From: Bacteroidales bacterium UBA1223
Lineage (GTDB): Bacteria > Bacteroidota > Bacteroidia > Bacteroidales > P3
Reading direction: 5' to 3'
Assembly (NCBI GenBank): GCA_002309155.1
Contig: DBXB01000020.1
Span: 12,374 to 52,875, forward strand
Length of the DNA stretch: 40,502 bases
Made by a program: the position numbers and the translations under genes. Shown here one piece after another: positions 22,840-31,981 of this stretch (position 1 is its first letter; each line of letters begins with the position of its first letter). The notes beneath the pieces were generated by a model. It ran no database searches and was not told the origin of the DNA. It saw only the letters and a program-made list of their open reading frames with translations.

Positions 22840-24903
22840 ATGTTCCGTCGTTTCCCGTTGCTATTGGTCTCCCTATTCCTGGTCGCCTCTCAGCTATGCG
22901 CCCAGAATGATGGCGACGCCGCCTGGCGTGAGACTTTGGAGCAATGGGCTGACTATTTTGACGAGGAGAATATCCCTGAGGATATGGTAGATATGATGCA
23001 CGGCTGGATGGAATATCCCATCAACCTGAATGACACCGCTTCCCAGGAATTCAAGGGGTTCCCTTTCCTCTCCGACTTTCAACGGGAGGCGTTACGTGCC
23101 TATATCGCCCAAAACGGACAGATGGCGTCGATTGCTGAGCTGCATTTTATTAACGGCTTCGACTCTCTTGCTATCAGCAGGTTAAGGCCATTCATCACTG
23201 TCGAGGAATGCTCGAAAGATGACAGGATCTCTTTCTCTGATGTCTTTAAGCACAGCAACAGCAACCTCCGTTTCGGTGCCAAGACCCTGCTGCCTTCCAG
23301 TCGCGGTTACAATGAGGAAATCTATGCCGGCGACCCTTTCCGATATTATTTCCGTTATCTCTTCAAATACCGTGACCGGGTGGCGTTCCAGTTCTCGGGC
23401 GACAAGGATGCCGGCGAACTGTCCAAGGGGTTCGACTACTATGGCTACTATCTTATGCTCAACGACTTCGGACGGCTTCGTAGAGCTGTCGTCGGAAAAT
23501 ACCATCTGCAGTTCGGACAAGGAGCGACGCTCTGGACAGGCTATGCGCCGTGGATGTCTCCCTATATGCCTCACCGCCGCTATGGTCAGGGAATCAGACC
23601 GTCAAGTGCTTTCTGTGAATACGGTTACCTCCGTGGTGTCGCCGCTACAGTGTCGTTGCTGCCAAAGACATATAATGTCGACTTGGAACTGACGCTCTTC
23701 TATTCTAATACCGACAATGATGCCACAGCATCGAAAGACTCTCTGTTGGATGGATTCCAGAGTTTCTATACCTCTGGCTATCACCGTACCGACAATGAGA
23801 TAATGAAAAAGGGGCAACTTAACGAACAGTTGTTCGGATATAACCTTCATTATCAGAGAAACAGCCTCTCGCTGGGCACTACTCTCTATGCCTCTCTCTT
23901 GGAGTCTCCCATTATTCCCGCCGATTATGTATATAACTACTTTGCTTTCAGGGGGTCACGGAATGTCAACACAGGTGTGGACTTTGCCTATCGACATAGA
24001 CGGTTGCTCTTCTTTGGCGAGATGTCTTTGGTTGATAACATGTATGTTAGAGGTTTTTCCGACAGTACCTCCTGGCTTCCTTTGGCTGCGGTGGTGGGAG
24101 GTCAATTCCAGATCAATGCCGACAACCTTCTGTCGGTAGTTGCCCATTATGGTTCTCCGACATATCAGAATCTGCATTCCAACACCGTCGGTCCTTCATC
24201 GTCAACGCAGAATGCTGAGGGGGTGGCGTGTTATTTCTCTACGGTTCTTCCTGGTCATTTCGGTCTGCAGACCGTGGTGGATATCTTCCGCTATCCATGG
24301 ATGCGTTACAGAGTTTATGCCCCATCCTCTGGGTGCGATATGCGACTCAAATTGTCGAAGGATATAGCCCGCAAGACTACCGTGGATTTCCAGTATCGCT
24401 ACCGTACGGCGGAGAGAAACAGCGACCTGCAATTGTACAGTATAGAGGATATCGTACGCCGCCAGATGTATCTCTCCTTAGACTATCACCCCGGAAATAC
24501 ATGGCGCTTCCTCTCCCGCATCGCCTATTCTTGGTTTTCCTGCACCGACCATGATATGCAGAATGGGTTCCTAATGTTTCAGGATGTGTCGTATAATACA
24601 ACGCTGAAGAATAGGCTGTTGTCACTTTCAACACGTCTGGCTCTCTTTGATGTCTCTGACTATGATGCTCGCATCTATGCTTATGAGAGTGACCTCATGT
24701 ACGACTCTTGGGTACCAATGTATAATGGTCGTGGCATTCGTTGCTCCATGGTTGTCCGTCATGATTTGTCAAGTCAGATATCGCTCGCCGTCAAGTACGC
24801 CGCATCTTTCTATCCTGACCAGGAGTCCATAGGGTCAGGTTACGACATAACTGAAGGCCCCCTGCGACAGGAATTCAAAGTTCAAATGCGACTAAAGTTT
24901 TGA
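22840..24903 (+). CDS. Helix-hairpin-helix plus outer membrane barrel protein
   Basis: 687 residues: signal peptide (MFRRFPLLLVSLFLVASQLC, then AQ), an N-terminal helical region of about 100 residues with a ComEA-like helix-hairpin-helix pattern (NLNDTASQEFKGFPFLSDFQ, ALRAYIAQNGQMASIAELHF, FDSLAISRLRPFI), and a long beta-strand region (about 135-687) with outer-membrane character ending FKVQMRLKF. Such HhH-barrel proteins recur in Bacteroidota, but I know no assigned function; DNA or protein handling at the surface is only a guess. It is coupled to the barrel gene upstream (7-bp gap). Confidence 0.8.
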   Translation: MFRRFPLLLVSLFLVASQLCAQNDGDAAWRETLEQWADYFDEENIPEDMVDMMHGWMEYPINLNDTASQEFKGFPFLSDFQREALRAYIAQNGQMASIAELHFINGFDSLAISRLRPFITVEECSKDDRISFSDVFKHSNSNLRFGAKTLLPSSRGYNEEIYAGDPFRYYFRYLFKYRDRVAFQFSGDKDAGELSKGFDYYGYYLMLNDFGRLRRAVVGKYHLQFGQGATLWTGYAPWMSPYMPHRRYGQGIRPSSAFCEYGYLRGVAATVSLLPKTYNVDLELTLFYSNTDNDATASKDSLLDGFQSFYTSGYHRTDNEIMKKGQLNEQLFGYNLHYQRNSLSLGTTLYASLLESPIIPADYVYNYFAFRGSRNVNTGVDFAYRHRRLLFFGEMSLVDNMYVRGFSDSTSWLPLAAVVGGQFQINADNLLSVVAHYGSPTYQNLHSNTVGPSSSTQNAEGVACYFSTVLPGHFGLQTVVDIFRYPWMRYRVYAPSSGCDMRLKLSKDIARKTTVDFQYRYRTAERNSDLQLYSIEDIVRRQMYLSLDYHPGNTWRFLSRIAYSWFSCTDHDMQNGFLMFQDVSYNTTLKNRLLSLSTRLALFDVSDYDARIYAYESDLMYDSWVPMYNGRGIRCSMVVRHDLSSQISLAVKYAASFYPDQESIGSGYDITEGPLRQEFKVQMRLKF

Positions 24904-24921
24904 TTACAAAGATAATTTCCT

Positions 24922-25022
24922 CTAGTCTCTCTAGTTTTTCTAGATAATCTAGATAAGCTAGAAATTCTAGAATCTGTAAACTTTAAACTTTAAACTTTAA
25001 CCTTTACTAGAGCTTCTAGTCC
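24922..25022. repeat. CTAG 9-bp array A, interrupted by a heptamer run
   Basis: Six CTAGN5 units (24922, 24931, 24940, 24949, 24958, 24967) in perfect 9-bp register, then 7-bp AACTTTA units (24978-25002), then two more CTAG units (25007, 25016). It fills the gap between the convergent HhH-barrel gene and rnc. Confidence 0.92.
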
Positions 25023-25023
25023 T

Positions 25024-25770
25024 TTATTGAGCGGGCGTCGTTATTACCCCTTCCTCCACAAGCTTTTTGTAGGTGCGTTCCGCTGCCAGCTGTTCGCCGG
25101 CTTTTATGGAATACTCTATCGCTGACTCCCCAGGGTTGCCATCAATAAGCGCTTGGACTACATATTCTTTTCGCCCTCCGTTTTTCTTGTTGGTGGTATT
25201 GACATCCACCACCTCGAACGAAATCTTATGCCGCTCTTTCTGACCCCAGTCTATCAGTTTGCTCTTGAAGTTCCAGTCTTTGTGTGAGAGTTCCTCGATG
25301 TCGAGATGGAGGCGTATCACCCTGTCGATGATTATCTTGCGGGTAAACTTATAACCTTTCTCGAGGTATATGGCTCCTACAAGGGCTTCAAAGGCGTCAC
25401 CGTCGATAGACTTGAAGATGCCCTGTGACTCTTTATTGTATTTTATCAACTGTGATAGTCCTATCTTCTGAGCCAGCTTGTTCAGGTTGTTGCGACTCAC
25501 TATCTTGGATCGCATCTCGGTGAGGAAACCTTCGCCTTGTACTGGATATTTCTTGTAGAGGAATTCTGCCACGATGGCGCTGAGTACGGCGTCGCCGAGA
25601 TACTCCATACGCTCGTTGTTGATGCGGTGTCCGTGGATGTCCTCGACCGACTTCGACCTATGGATGAAGGCAGTCTGATACAGTTCTATATGTCTCGGTG
25701 TGAATCCGAGGATGTTCTTAAAGAAGCTGTAAAAAGCCTCATTCCCTTTTTTTCTGTGGAATAGTGCCAT
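25024..25770 (-). CDS. rnc: Ribonuclease III
   Basis: Double-strand-specific endoribonuclease for rRNA and mRNA processing. 248 residues: the catalytic domain has NNERMEYLGDAVLSAIVAEF (signature helix, metal-binding Glu/Asp), and DGDAFEALVGAIYLEKGY (second acidic set); the C-terminal dsRNA-binding domain ends with GESAIEYSIKAGEQLAAE. The start MALFHRKKGNEAFYSFFKN fits the Bacteroidota version. Positioned after fabF by 18 bp, the usual acpP-fabF-rnc order. Confidence 0.97.
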   Translation of the reverse strand: MALFHRKKGNEAFYSFFKNILGFTPRHIELYQTAFIHRSKSVEDIHGHRINNERMEYLGDAVLSAIVAEFLYKKYPVQGEGFLTEMRSKIVSRNNLNKLAQKIGLSQLIKYNKESQGIFKSIDGDAFEALVGAIYLEKGYKFTRKIIIDRVIRLHLDIEELSHKDWNFKSKLIDWGQKERHKISFEVVDVNTTNKKNGGRKEYVVQALIDGNPGESAIEYSIKAGEQLAAERTYKKLVEEGVITTPAQ

Positions 25771-25788
25771 ATCCAGTCCTTTGGAGTG

Positions 25789-27036
25789 TTAGACCTTCCT
25801 AAAGGCCAGACAGACATTGTGACCTCCAAAACCGAATGCGTTGCTCAGTGCGAACTCTACATCTCGTTTCACTGCTTTGTTGAATGTGAAATTCAGAGGT
25901 TCGATATTGGGGTCGTCGTTGAAATGGTTGATGGTAGGGGGAATAATGCCCTCTTTTATCGCCATGATGGTGGCGATGGCTTCCACACCGCCTGCGGCGC
26001 CCAGCAGATGTCCGGTCATCGACTTTGTCGAATTCAGGTTTATCTTCTTTGCGTGGTCGCCAAAGAGTCTGGATATTGCCTTGGGTTCGGAGATATCCCC
26101 GATGGGGGTGGAGGTCCCGTGGGTGTTGATATGATCTACGTCTTCCAGTCGCATGCCTGATTCAGCGACAGCCTCTCTCATAGCATCCAATGCACCCTGA
26201 CCCTCAGGATGTGATGCAGTGATATGGTAGGCGTCGGCAGAGAGTCCGCAACCTGTGAGTTCGGCGTAGATCTTGGCTCCACGATTCTTGGCGTGTTCGT
26301 ATTCCTCAAGCACAAGAGCTCCCGCCCCTTCTCCCAGAACAAATCCGTCACGGTCCCTGTCGAAGGGTCGTGAGGCTGTCTTGGGGTCGTCGTTGCGGAA
26401 CGACAGAGCCTGCATTGAACTGAATCCGCCGATGCTGACTTCAACGACTGCGGCTTCGGAGCCTCCAGCGATAATGATGTCCGACTTGCCAAGTCTCAGC
26501 AGGTTGAAGGCGTCGCTGATTGCCGCTGCCGACGACGCGCATGCCGCCACAGTGCAGTAATTGGGTCCGCGAAAACCATGTCTAATGGAGATCAGACCGG
26601 CACAGATGTTGGAGATCATGCGTGTGCAGAAGAAGGGACTGAATCGGGGTATCAGTCCTCCATGCACATAGTCAATCAACTCTTCCTGGAATGTAGTCAC
26701 TCCGCCATTGCCACTTCCCCAGATAACACCTACTCTGGTCTTGTCTATGTGGCTGTCGTTCAATATGCCGGAATCTAAAATAGCCTCTTCCGAGGCTACT
26801 ATACCGTATTGTGAGAAGAGGTCTAATTTTCTGACCTCTTTACGGTCAAAGTGTTGTAAGGGTTCAAACCCTTTGACTTCGCATGCTATCTTACATTTGA
26901 AGTCTGATGTGTCAAAGCGAGTAATTAGGCTGGCACCACTTACTCCGGCTAGCATTGAACGCCATGTAGTAGCGACATCGTTACCTAGCGGCGTAAGTGA
27001 TCCCAGTCCTGTTACAACTACTCTCTTTAAATTCAT
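25789..27036 (-). CDS. fabF: 3-oxoacyl-[ACP] synthase II (KAS II)
   Basis: Condensing enzyme of fatty-acid elongation. 415 residues with the nucleophile in TVAACASSAAAISDA (Cys166) and the two catalytic His regions NTHGTSTPIGD and NSTKSMTGHLLGAAGG, plus GGHNVCLAFRKV at the end. The fabF start overlaps the acpP stop by 4 bp (ATGA), giving translational coupling with its substrate carrier. Confidence 0.97.
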   Translation of the reverse strand: MNLKRVVVTGLGSLTPLGNDVATTWRSMLAGVSGASLITRFDTSDFKCKIACEVKGFEPLQHFDRKEVRKLDLFSQYGIVASEEAILDSGILNDSHIDKTRVGVIWGSGNGGVTTFQEELIDYVHGGLIPRFSPFFCTRMISNICAGLISIRHGFRGPNYCTVAACASSAAAISDAFNLLRLGKSDIIIAGGSEAAVVEVSIGGFSSMQALSFRNDDPKTASRPFDRDRDGFVLGEGAGALVLEEYEHAKNRGAKIYAELTGCGLSADAYHITASHPEGQGALDAMREAVAESGMRLEDVDHINTHGTSTPIGDISEPKAISRLFGDHAKKINLNSTKSMTGHLLGAAGGVEAIATIMAIKEGIIPPTINHFNDDPNIEPLNFTFNKAVKRDVEFALSNAFGFGGHNVCLAFRKV

Positions 27037-27269
27037 TTCTTAGCATTCTCGATGAATGCGATTGCATCACCTACAGTGGCGATATTCTCAGCCTCTGATT
27101 CGGGGATTTCAATCTCGAACTCTTTCTCAAGTTCCATAATCAGCTCAACGGTATCGAGCGAGTCTGCTCCGAGATCATTGGTGAAACTGGCTTCCGGAGT
27201 AACATCTTTTTCATCGACACCAAGCTTATCAACGATGATAGCTTTTACTTTAGTTGCAATTTCAGACAT
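27033..27269 (-). CDS. acpP: Acyl carrier protein
   Basis: Carries growing acyl chains on a phosphopantetheine attached to Ser37 in GADSLDTVELIMELE. 78 residues, very acidic, four-helix form (MSEIATKVKAIIVDKLGVDE... FIENAKK). First gene of acpP-fabF-rnc; I see no clean TAnnTTTG element upstream. Confidence 0.98.
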   Translation of the reverse strand: MSEIATKVKAIIVDKLGVDEKDVTPEASFTNDLGADSLDTVELIMELEKEFEIEIPESEAENIATVGDAIAFIENAKK

Positions 27270-27581
27270 ATTACTTTCTTTTTAGTTTTAAATATTTTGC
27301 AAAATAACGAAAAAAAATTCAAACTAGTACATGTTTTATCCAACTTTATATATGTTAAATATATTAAAATTTTGTACTGCAATGCTATACATTGTTATTT
27401 TTTCTATGACAATTTTTGTAATTATGGTCAAAGAAACTTTCTTGAAAATCAATTGAATAAATGTAATTCGGTTTAGTAATCTGTTGATACCCATTGGGTA
27501 ATGATTTTGTTTCATTTTTTTGTCTTCTTTCAAATTAAAATTGCTAAATTTGCACTTTCTTTTTGGCAAAAAAATCATTCA
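27270..27581. other. Divergent intergenic region acpP / purN
   Basis: 312 bp, AT-rich. The plus-strand promoter of purN is at 27519-27552. I see no gene; frames in it are AT-driven. No tandem array occurs here, unlike many other spacers. Confidence 0.6.
27519..27552 (+). promoter_or_regulatory. purN: Promoter of purN operon
   Basis: TTTG (27519-27522), 22-nt spacer, TAAATTTG (27545-27552). It lies inside a longer open frame that begins at 27501, showing that the true start is the ATG at 27582, 29 bp after the -7 box. Confidence 0.75.
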
Positions 27582-28175
27582 ATGTCTAATCCTGTCAACC
27601 TTGCCATTCTTGCCTCTGGCAATGGCACCAACGCTCAGCAGATTGCTGAATATTTCATGGACCGTGACGACGTCGTCGTGCGTACAATAATATATAATAA
27701 GCGTGACGCCTACGTTGCGACACGTGCCAAAAACCTCGGTATTGAGTCGCATTATTTCAACCGCCACGATTTCATGGAGTCCGACGCAGTGCTGGATTTC
27801 CTCCGCGAGCGTAAGATTGACTATGTCATTCTCGCCGGATTCCTTCTCCTTGTCCCGAACAATCTGCTTCAGGCTTTCCCCAACCGTATAGTTAACATTC
27901 ATCCGGCTCTGTTGCCGAAATATGGCGGAAAAGGTATGTATGGGCATCATGTCCATGAGGCTGTGGTGGCAAATCATGAGCGTGAGACGGGAATCACTAT
28001 CCATGTTGTGGACCATCGCTATGACTGTGGCACTACACTCTTCCAGGCCCGTTGCGAGGTGGTTCCGACCGACACTCCAGACGATGTCGCCGCAAAGATT
28101 CATCTATTGGAGAAGGAATATTTCCCCCGTGTGATAGATGCGTTTATTTTCAATAAACCGATGCCTGCTTTATGA
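27582..28175 (+). CDS. purN: Phosphoribosylglycinamide formyltransferase (GART)
   Basis: Third step of purine synthesis: GAR plus 10-formyl-THF to FGAR. 197 residues: NLAILASGNGTNAQQIAEYF (phosphate-binding loop), the catalytic Asn and His in NRIVNIHPALLPKYGGKGMYG, HHVHEAV, and the active-site Asp in ITIHVVDHRYDCGTTLFQ. The longer frame from 27501 is rejected because a promoter lies within it. It overlaps the glycosyltransferase gene by 4 bp (ATGA). Confidence 0.96.
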   Translation: MSNPVNLAILASGNGTNAQQIAEYFMDRDDVVVRTIIYNKRDAYVATRAKNLGIESHYFNRHDFMESDAVLDFLRERKIDYVILAGFLLLVPNNLLQAFPNRIVNIHPALLPKYGGKGMYGHHVHEAVVANHERETGITIHVVDHRYDCGTTLFQARCEVVPTDTPDDVAAKIHLLEKEYFPRVIDAFIFNKPMPAL

Positions 28176-29314
28176 TTATCGCTGTCAACACTCGTCTGCT
28201 GCTGCCCCACCGTCTCGACGGTATCGGGTGGTTTGCTTGTGAGTCGTTGCGCCGCATAGTGAAGGCTCATCCTGAGCATCAGTTCCTTTTTCTTTTTGAC
28301 CGCAAGCCGGATCCCCAGTTTATCTTCGCTCCCAATGTTAAGCCGATAGTCCTCGTACCTCAGGCTAGACATCCTATACTGTGGTACCTCTTCTTTGAGT
28401 GGAGCGTTACCCGTGCTTTGCGTCGCCATCATGCCGACCTGTTCCTCTCTCCCGACGGATGGATGTCACTGAGAACGGATGTCCCGACGCTCACGGTGAT
28501 TCACGACCTTAATTTCGAGCATGCTGTCGATTTCCTCCGCCCCTCTCACCAGCGTTATATGTCACGCTTCTTCCCTCGCTTCGCAAGCAAGGCGACACGT
28601 ATAGCTACGGTGTCGGAATTCTCGAAGCAGGATATCGTTGACACGTATCATATTGATTCCAAAAAGATTGATGTGGTCTATGACGGTGCGCACGATTTCT
28701 ATAGACCACTGACCGAAGAGGAGAAGGCGGAGACCCGCAAACATGTCTCGGGAGGTTTCCCCTATTTCCTTTATGTGGGTACCATCTCACGACGTAAGAA
28801 TCTTGCAAACATATTGTTAGCATACGATAAATACCGTATGGAGCATCCTGGTGATGAGACGCGACTATTGGTTGTGGGTAGCCGTTATTGGTGGCAGGAC
28901 GAGTTGGCTCAGGCTTATGAGGGTATGACCTTTAAGGAGGATGTGATATTCTTCGGACATGTCGACTCCGACCTGCTGGCACGCATCACTGCCGCTTCAG
29001 TGGCTCTGGTCTATGCCTCACTTTTTGAAGGTTTTGGCATACCCATTATCGAGGCGTTCCATGCCGAGACTGCAGTGATTACCTCTGATGTGACCTCTAT
29101 GCCCGAGGTGGCCGGCGACGCCGCATTGCTTGTCGACCCGCTGTCGGTCGATTCCATATCCGCCGCCATGTCGTCGGTGGCATACGACTCTGACCTTCGT
29201 AACAGTTTGATAGCAAGAGGTAGACAACGAAAAGATCTCTTTTCGTGGGACCGCACCGCGTCACTTCTCTGGCAAAGTATGATGTGCACGGTAGGTTCTG
29301 AAATTGAAAAATAA
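28172..29314 (+). CDS. Glycosyltransferase family 4 (GT-B fold)
   Basis: Transfers a sugar from a nucleotide donor; acceptor unknown, probably an envelope glycan. 380 residues: N-terminal acceptor domain (MIIAVNTRLLLPHRLDGIGW), linker with TVIHDLNFEHA, and C-terminal donor domain with YFLYVGTISRRKNL (donor-phosphate loop), and EGFGIPIIEAF with the conserved Glu-x7-Glu, SEVAG-like SMPEVAGDAALLVDP. Coupled to purN by 4 bp and to the next gene by an 11-bp overlap, an odd functional mix. Confidence 0.92.
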   Translation: MIIAVNTRLLLPHRLDGIGWFACESLRRIVKAHPEHQFLFLFDRKPDPQFIFAPNVKPIVLVPQARHPILWYLFFEWSVTRALRRHHADLFLSPDGWMSLRTDVPTLTVIHDLNFEHAVDFLRPSHQRYMSRFFPRFASKATRIATVSEFSKQDIVDTYHIDSKKIDVVYDGAHDFYRPLTEEEKAETRKHVSGGFPYFLYVGTISRRKNLANILLAYDKYRMEHPGDETRLLVVGSRYWWQDELAQAYEGMTFKEDVIFFGHVDSDLLARITAASVALVYASLFEGFGIPIIEAFHAETAVITSDVTSMPEVAGDAALLVDPLSVDSISAAMSSVAYDSDLRNSLIARGRQRKDLFSWDRTASLLWQSMMCTVGSEIEK

Positions 29315-30518
29315 AATCAATATCTTGAAAAAGCACTGGTTGATATTGCCCTTGGCACTGGCTTGGTTCTCGTTCGTCGAGGCTCAGCAATCGACGCGGC
29401 TGGCTCCAAACCTTGTCTATAACCCCTCCTTTGAGGAATACAGGGAGTGTCCCCGTAAGATAGATGCCCTCGGCGTATTGACTATTGTTGATGCCTGGTT
29501 CCAGCCCACGGCGGGTTCTGCCGACTACTATAACGTATGCGGTTCCAAAGACTGTGGGGTGCCCAAAAACAAGCTGGGCATCCAGGATGCCCATTGGGGC
29601 AACGGATTCTGTGGCATCTATTGCTCTAAGACCGACTACAGGGAATATCTGCAGACTCAGCTGAAAGAGCCTCTGAAGGCTGGCGAGATGTACCGTGTGT
29701 CGTTCTATGTCAGTCTCTCGGAGTATTCCTCAGGTTCTGTGGCGACCATTGGAGCTCTCTTCACTCAGGAGAGGGTAGGGGACACGGTGCGCAGCGTGTT
29801 GATGGACAAGACAGTCCGACAGCTGGCGCCGGGAGTCCATCAGACTGTCGCCTCCTATTTTGAACCTCAGGTCGTGAATGATTATGAACGGGTCCTAACC
29901 GACACCAAAGGCTGGACTCAAGTCAGTGGCACCTTTGTCGCCAAGGGCGGTGAGCGGTTCATGACTATCGGCAATTTCTATCCTGCCTCGCAGTCTAATG
30001 TTGTCGACCTCGACTCTCTCACATATCTGTTGCCAGGAGCCTACTATTATATCGATGATGTTTCCGTCGTCTGCCTTGGTTGCCAGTCAGAGACTCCTGT
30101 TTCCGAGCCTGATACACTGCCGGCAGCTGTGGCAGTCCATGACTCTCTCCCAGCCGTCGACACTCTCCAGGTCGGCGCCACCTTTGTGCTGAAAAACATT
30201 TTCTTCGACTACGATAAGTCTACCTTGTTGCAACAGTCATACAATGAACTTCTCCGACTGCTGGCGATACTTAAGGATCATCCCACTATGAGGATAGAGA
30301 TTCGTGGCCATACCGACGGACATGGTTCTCTCGACTATAACCAGCGTCTCTCTGAGAATCGTGCCAAAGCCGTCGTCGATTTCTTGTTGTCAAAGGGTGT
30401 CGACCCCAAGCGCCTCCAGTATAAAGGATTCGGCAAGACTCAACCCATCGACAGCAATGCCACTGAAGAGGGTAGAGCCCGTAACCGCAGGGTAGAGTTT
30501 AAAGTCATCGCAAAATAA
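29304..30518 (+). CDS. OmpA-family protein with N-terminal jelly-roll-like domain
   Basis: 404 residues: signal peptide (about 10-28, LILPLALAWFSFVEAQ), then a beta-sandwich region (30-255; LVYNPSFEEYRECPRKIDAL is a typical opening of Bacteroidota lectin-like domains) with six Cys, a Pro/Asp-rich linker and a C-terminal OmpA/MotB peptidoglycan-binding domain (285-404; FFDYDKSTLLQQSYNELLRL, IEIRGHTDGHGSLDYNQRLS, RAKAVVDFLLSKGV, GRARNRRVEFKV). It should anchor in the outer membrane/periplasm while showing the N-domain. Start is TTG 29304 overlapping the glycosyltransferase; TTG 29325 is an alternative. No ATG fits. Confidence 0.88.
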   Translation: MKNKINILKKHWLILPLALAWFSFVEAQQSTRLAPNLVYNPSFEEYRECPRKIDALGVLTIVDAWFQPTAGSADYYNVCGSKDCGVPKNKLGIQDAHWGNGFCGIYCSKTDYREYLQTQLKEPLKAGEMYRVSFYVSLSEYSSGSVATIGALFTQERVGDTVRSVLMDKTVRQLAPGVHQTVASYFEPQVVNDYERVLTDTKGWTQVSGTFVAKGGERFMTIGNFYPASQSNVVDLDSLTYLLPGAYYYIDDVSVVCLGCQSETPVSEPDTLPAAVAVHDSLPAVDTLQVGATFVLKNIFFDYDKSTLLQQSYNELLRLLAILKDHPTMRIEIRGHTDGHGSLDYNQRLSENRAKAVVDFLLSKGVDPKRLQYKGFGKTQPIDSNATEEGRARNRRVEFKVIAK

Positions 30519-30524
30519 AGGTCA

Positions 30525-30623
30525 CTAGAAGACCTAGAGAAACTAGAAACTCTAGAGAAACTAGAACATCTAGAACTTCTAGAGAATCTAGTGAGTCTAG
30601 TAAATCTAGAGCTTCTAGAGACC
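30525..30623. repeat. CTAG 9-bp array B (11 units)
   Basis: Eleven CTAGN5 units at 30525, 30534, 30543, 30552, 30561, 30570, 30579, 30588, 30597, 30606 and 30615, all exactly 9 bp apart. The array starts 7 bp after the OmpA-like gene stop and ends right at the terminator 30627-30658, so it should be the 3' untranslated part of that transcript. Confidence 0.95.
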
Positions 30624-30626
30624 AAA

Positions 30627-30658
30627 AAAAAAGACCCGCAATTGTGCGGGTCTTTTTT
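30627..30658. terminator. Bidirectional rho-independent terminator
   Basis: A 14-bp perfect stem (AAAAAAGACCCGCA / TGCGGGTCTTTTTT) with an ATTG loop between two convergent OmpA-family genes. Confidence 0.95.
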
Positions 30659-30677
30659 ATGTTGGAGAAACAATCTC

Positions 30678-31925
30678 TTAGTTGTTGGTACGGTAGAAGG
30701 AGACACGACGGTTGATGGCGTTCTTGATGTCGCCGAAGCTCATCGATTTACCCTTGCCGTTGGTGGTGAGGCGATCCTCTGAAACTCCACGTCTCACAAG
30801 GAGTTTCTTAACGTACTCAGCACGTTTCTCGGAGAGTTTCTGGTTGTAAGCGTCGCTTCCGCTGTAGTCGCAGTATCCAACGATTTCGAAGTTGACATCC
30901 TTGTTGTCCTTCATAACCTTGGCGATAGCGTCGATCTTGTTCATCTGGTCCTCAGAGACAGTGTACTGATCAACATCGTAGAGGATTGAGAACGGCATAG
31001 CGTAGAAGTTGTGCTTGTTGCTCTCGTAACCTTCGATTACGCGACGGAGGCTATCAGCAACAGCGCTGTTAACGGTGTTGGTGATGATGTTGGACTGATT
31101 CTGATTCTGGTTAGCCTCAAGTTCGTTGATTCTGTTGACGAGTTTGGCTTCGCGAGTCTTGGCATCGCGGAGGTCGTTGCGGAGGCCGTCGATCTCGTTG
31201 TTGAGAGCGTCGAAGTTCTCCTGGGTCAGCATAGCGCGCTGAGCGATAAGATCCTGATCAGCCTGGGTGGGTCCAAAGTTGTACATCCATCCGAATTTGA
31301 AGGTACCAGTCATATCATGCCACTGGTGGATGGGGTTGGCGATGTCAGCGCAGACGTCGCTGGCGAGCTCGAGGAAGATGGTCGATTTCTCGCATACTTT
31401 GTAGCTCCAACCGAGTCCGCCCTGCATATACATGCCGACGAATCCAAGTTCAACGTCGTCGCGACTGAAGGAGAAACCTACACCTGCAAAGAGGTAGAGG
31501 TTACCTTTTCTGTCAGGATCGTAACCTTTTCTGGCACCGGTCATGCTGAATTTGAAGTCAACACCAACCTTGCCATAGCGGTCGTAGTCGAGACCATCGC
31601 GGTCGTAAGCGGGATCTTCAGTGCCGTCACCTCTCCAGGCCTTGAATAAACCAGGGGTCTCAGCAACGAAGCGAGCTGCCCAGATGGGGCTCAGTTCTTT
31701 TTCGAAGAAGAGGTTGACACCGATGTTGCTACCCTCACGCCAATCGAGGATTCCACCATGTTCAAACTCCCAGCTGTGCATTACCGAACCGCCGATTGAC
31801 CAGTTGCTCCAAAATCCGTACTGCGGATAAACAGGTGCATACTTCTGCTCGGTTTGTGCGTTAGCATTGCAGGCAAACATAATCAAAGTTGCCAGCATTC
31901 CGATTTTAAATAGTTTTTTCAACAT
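30678..31925 (-). CDS. Major OmpA-like outer membrane porin-type protein
   Basis: 415 residues: signal peptide (MLKKLFKIGMLATLIMFACN, then ANA), an eight-stranded barrel region (about 35-215, many aromatic-ending strands: GFWSNWSIGGSVMHSWEF, GNLYLFAGVGFSFSRDD, GTFKFGWMYNFGPT), a coiled-coil-like linker (about 218-275; ALNNEIDGLRNDLRDAKTRE, INELEANQNQNQ) and a C-terminal OmpA domain (300-415; SILYDVDQYTVSEDQMNKID, IVGYCDYSGSDAYNQKLSEK). Probably an abundant structural outer membrane protein. Upstream there is a -7 box; codon use is strongly biased, as in highly expressed genes. Confidence 0.92.
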   Translation of the reverse strand: MLKKLFKIGMLATLIMFACNANAQTEQKYAPVYPQYGFWSNWSIGGSVMHSWEFEHGGILDWREGSNIGVNLFFEKELSPIWAARFVAETPGLFKAWRGDGTEDPAYDRDGLDYDRYGKVGVDFKFSMTGARKGYDPDRKGNLYLFAGVGFSFSRDDVELGFVGMYMQGGLGWSYKVCEKSTIFLELASDVCADIANPIHQWHDMTGTFKFGWMYNFGPTQADQDLIAQRAMLTQENFDALNNEIDGLRNDLRDAKTREAKLVNRINELEANQNQNQSNIITNTVNSAVADSLRRVIEGYESNKHNFYAMPFSILYDVDQYTVSEDQMNKIDAIAKVMKDNKDVNFEIVGYCDYSGSDAYNQKLSEKRAEYVKKLLVRRGVSEDRLTTNGKGKSMSFGDIKNAINRRVSFYRTNN

Positions 31926-31973
31926 AATTGTATTTTTTAATTATTCTTGTTTTTGTACGCATTAATTACTTTG

Positions 31974-31981
31974 CAAAAATA
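31974..31981 (-). promoter_or_regulatory. Putative -7 box of the OmpA-like gene
   Basis: Minus strand TATTTTTG, an exact TAnnTTTG, 48 bp before the start codon. A -33-like TTTCG appears 19 bp upstream, not perfect. Confidence 0.6.

Noticed and set aside
30440..30706. Minus-strand Ser/Arg-rich frame across CTAG array B
   Set aside because: Reads the array and the terminator as SSR-type repeats; overlaps real genes on both ends.
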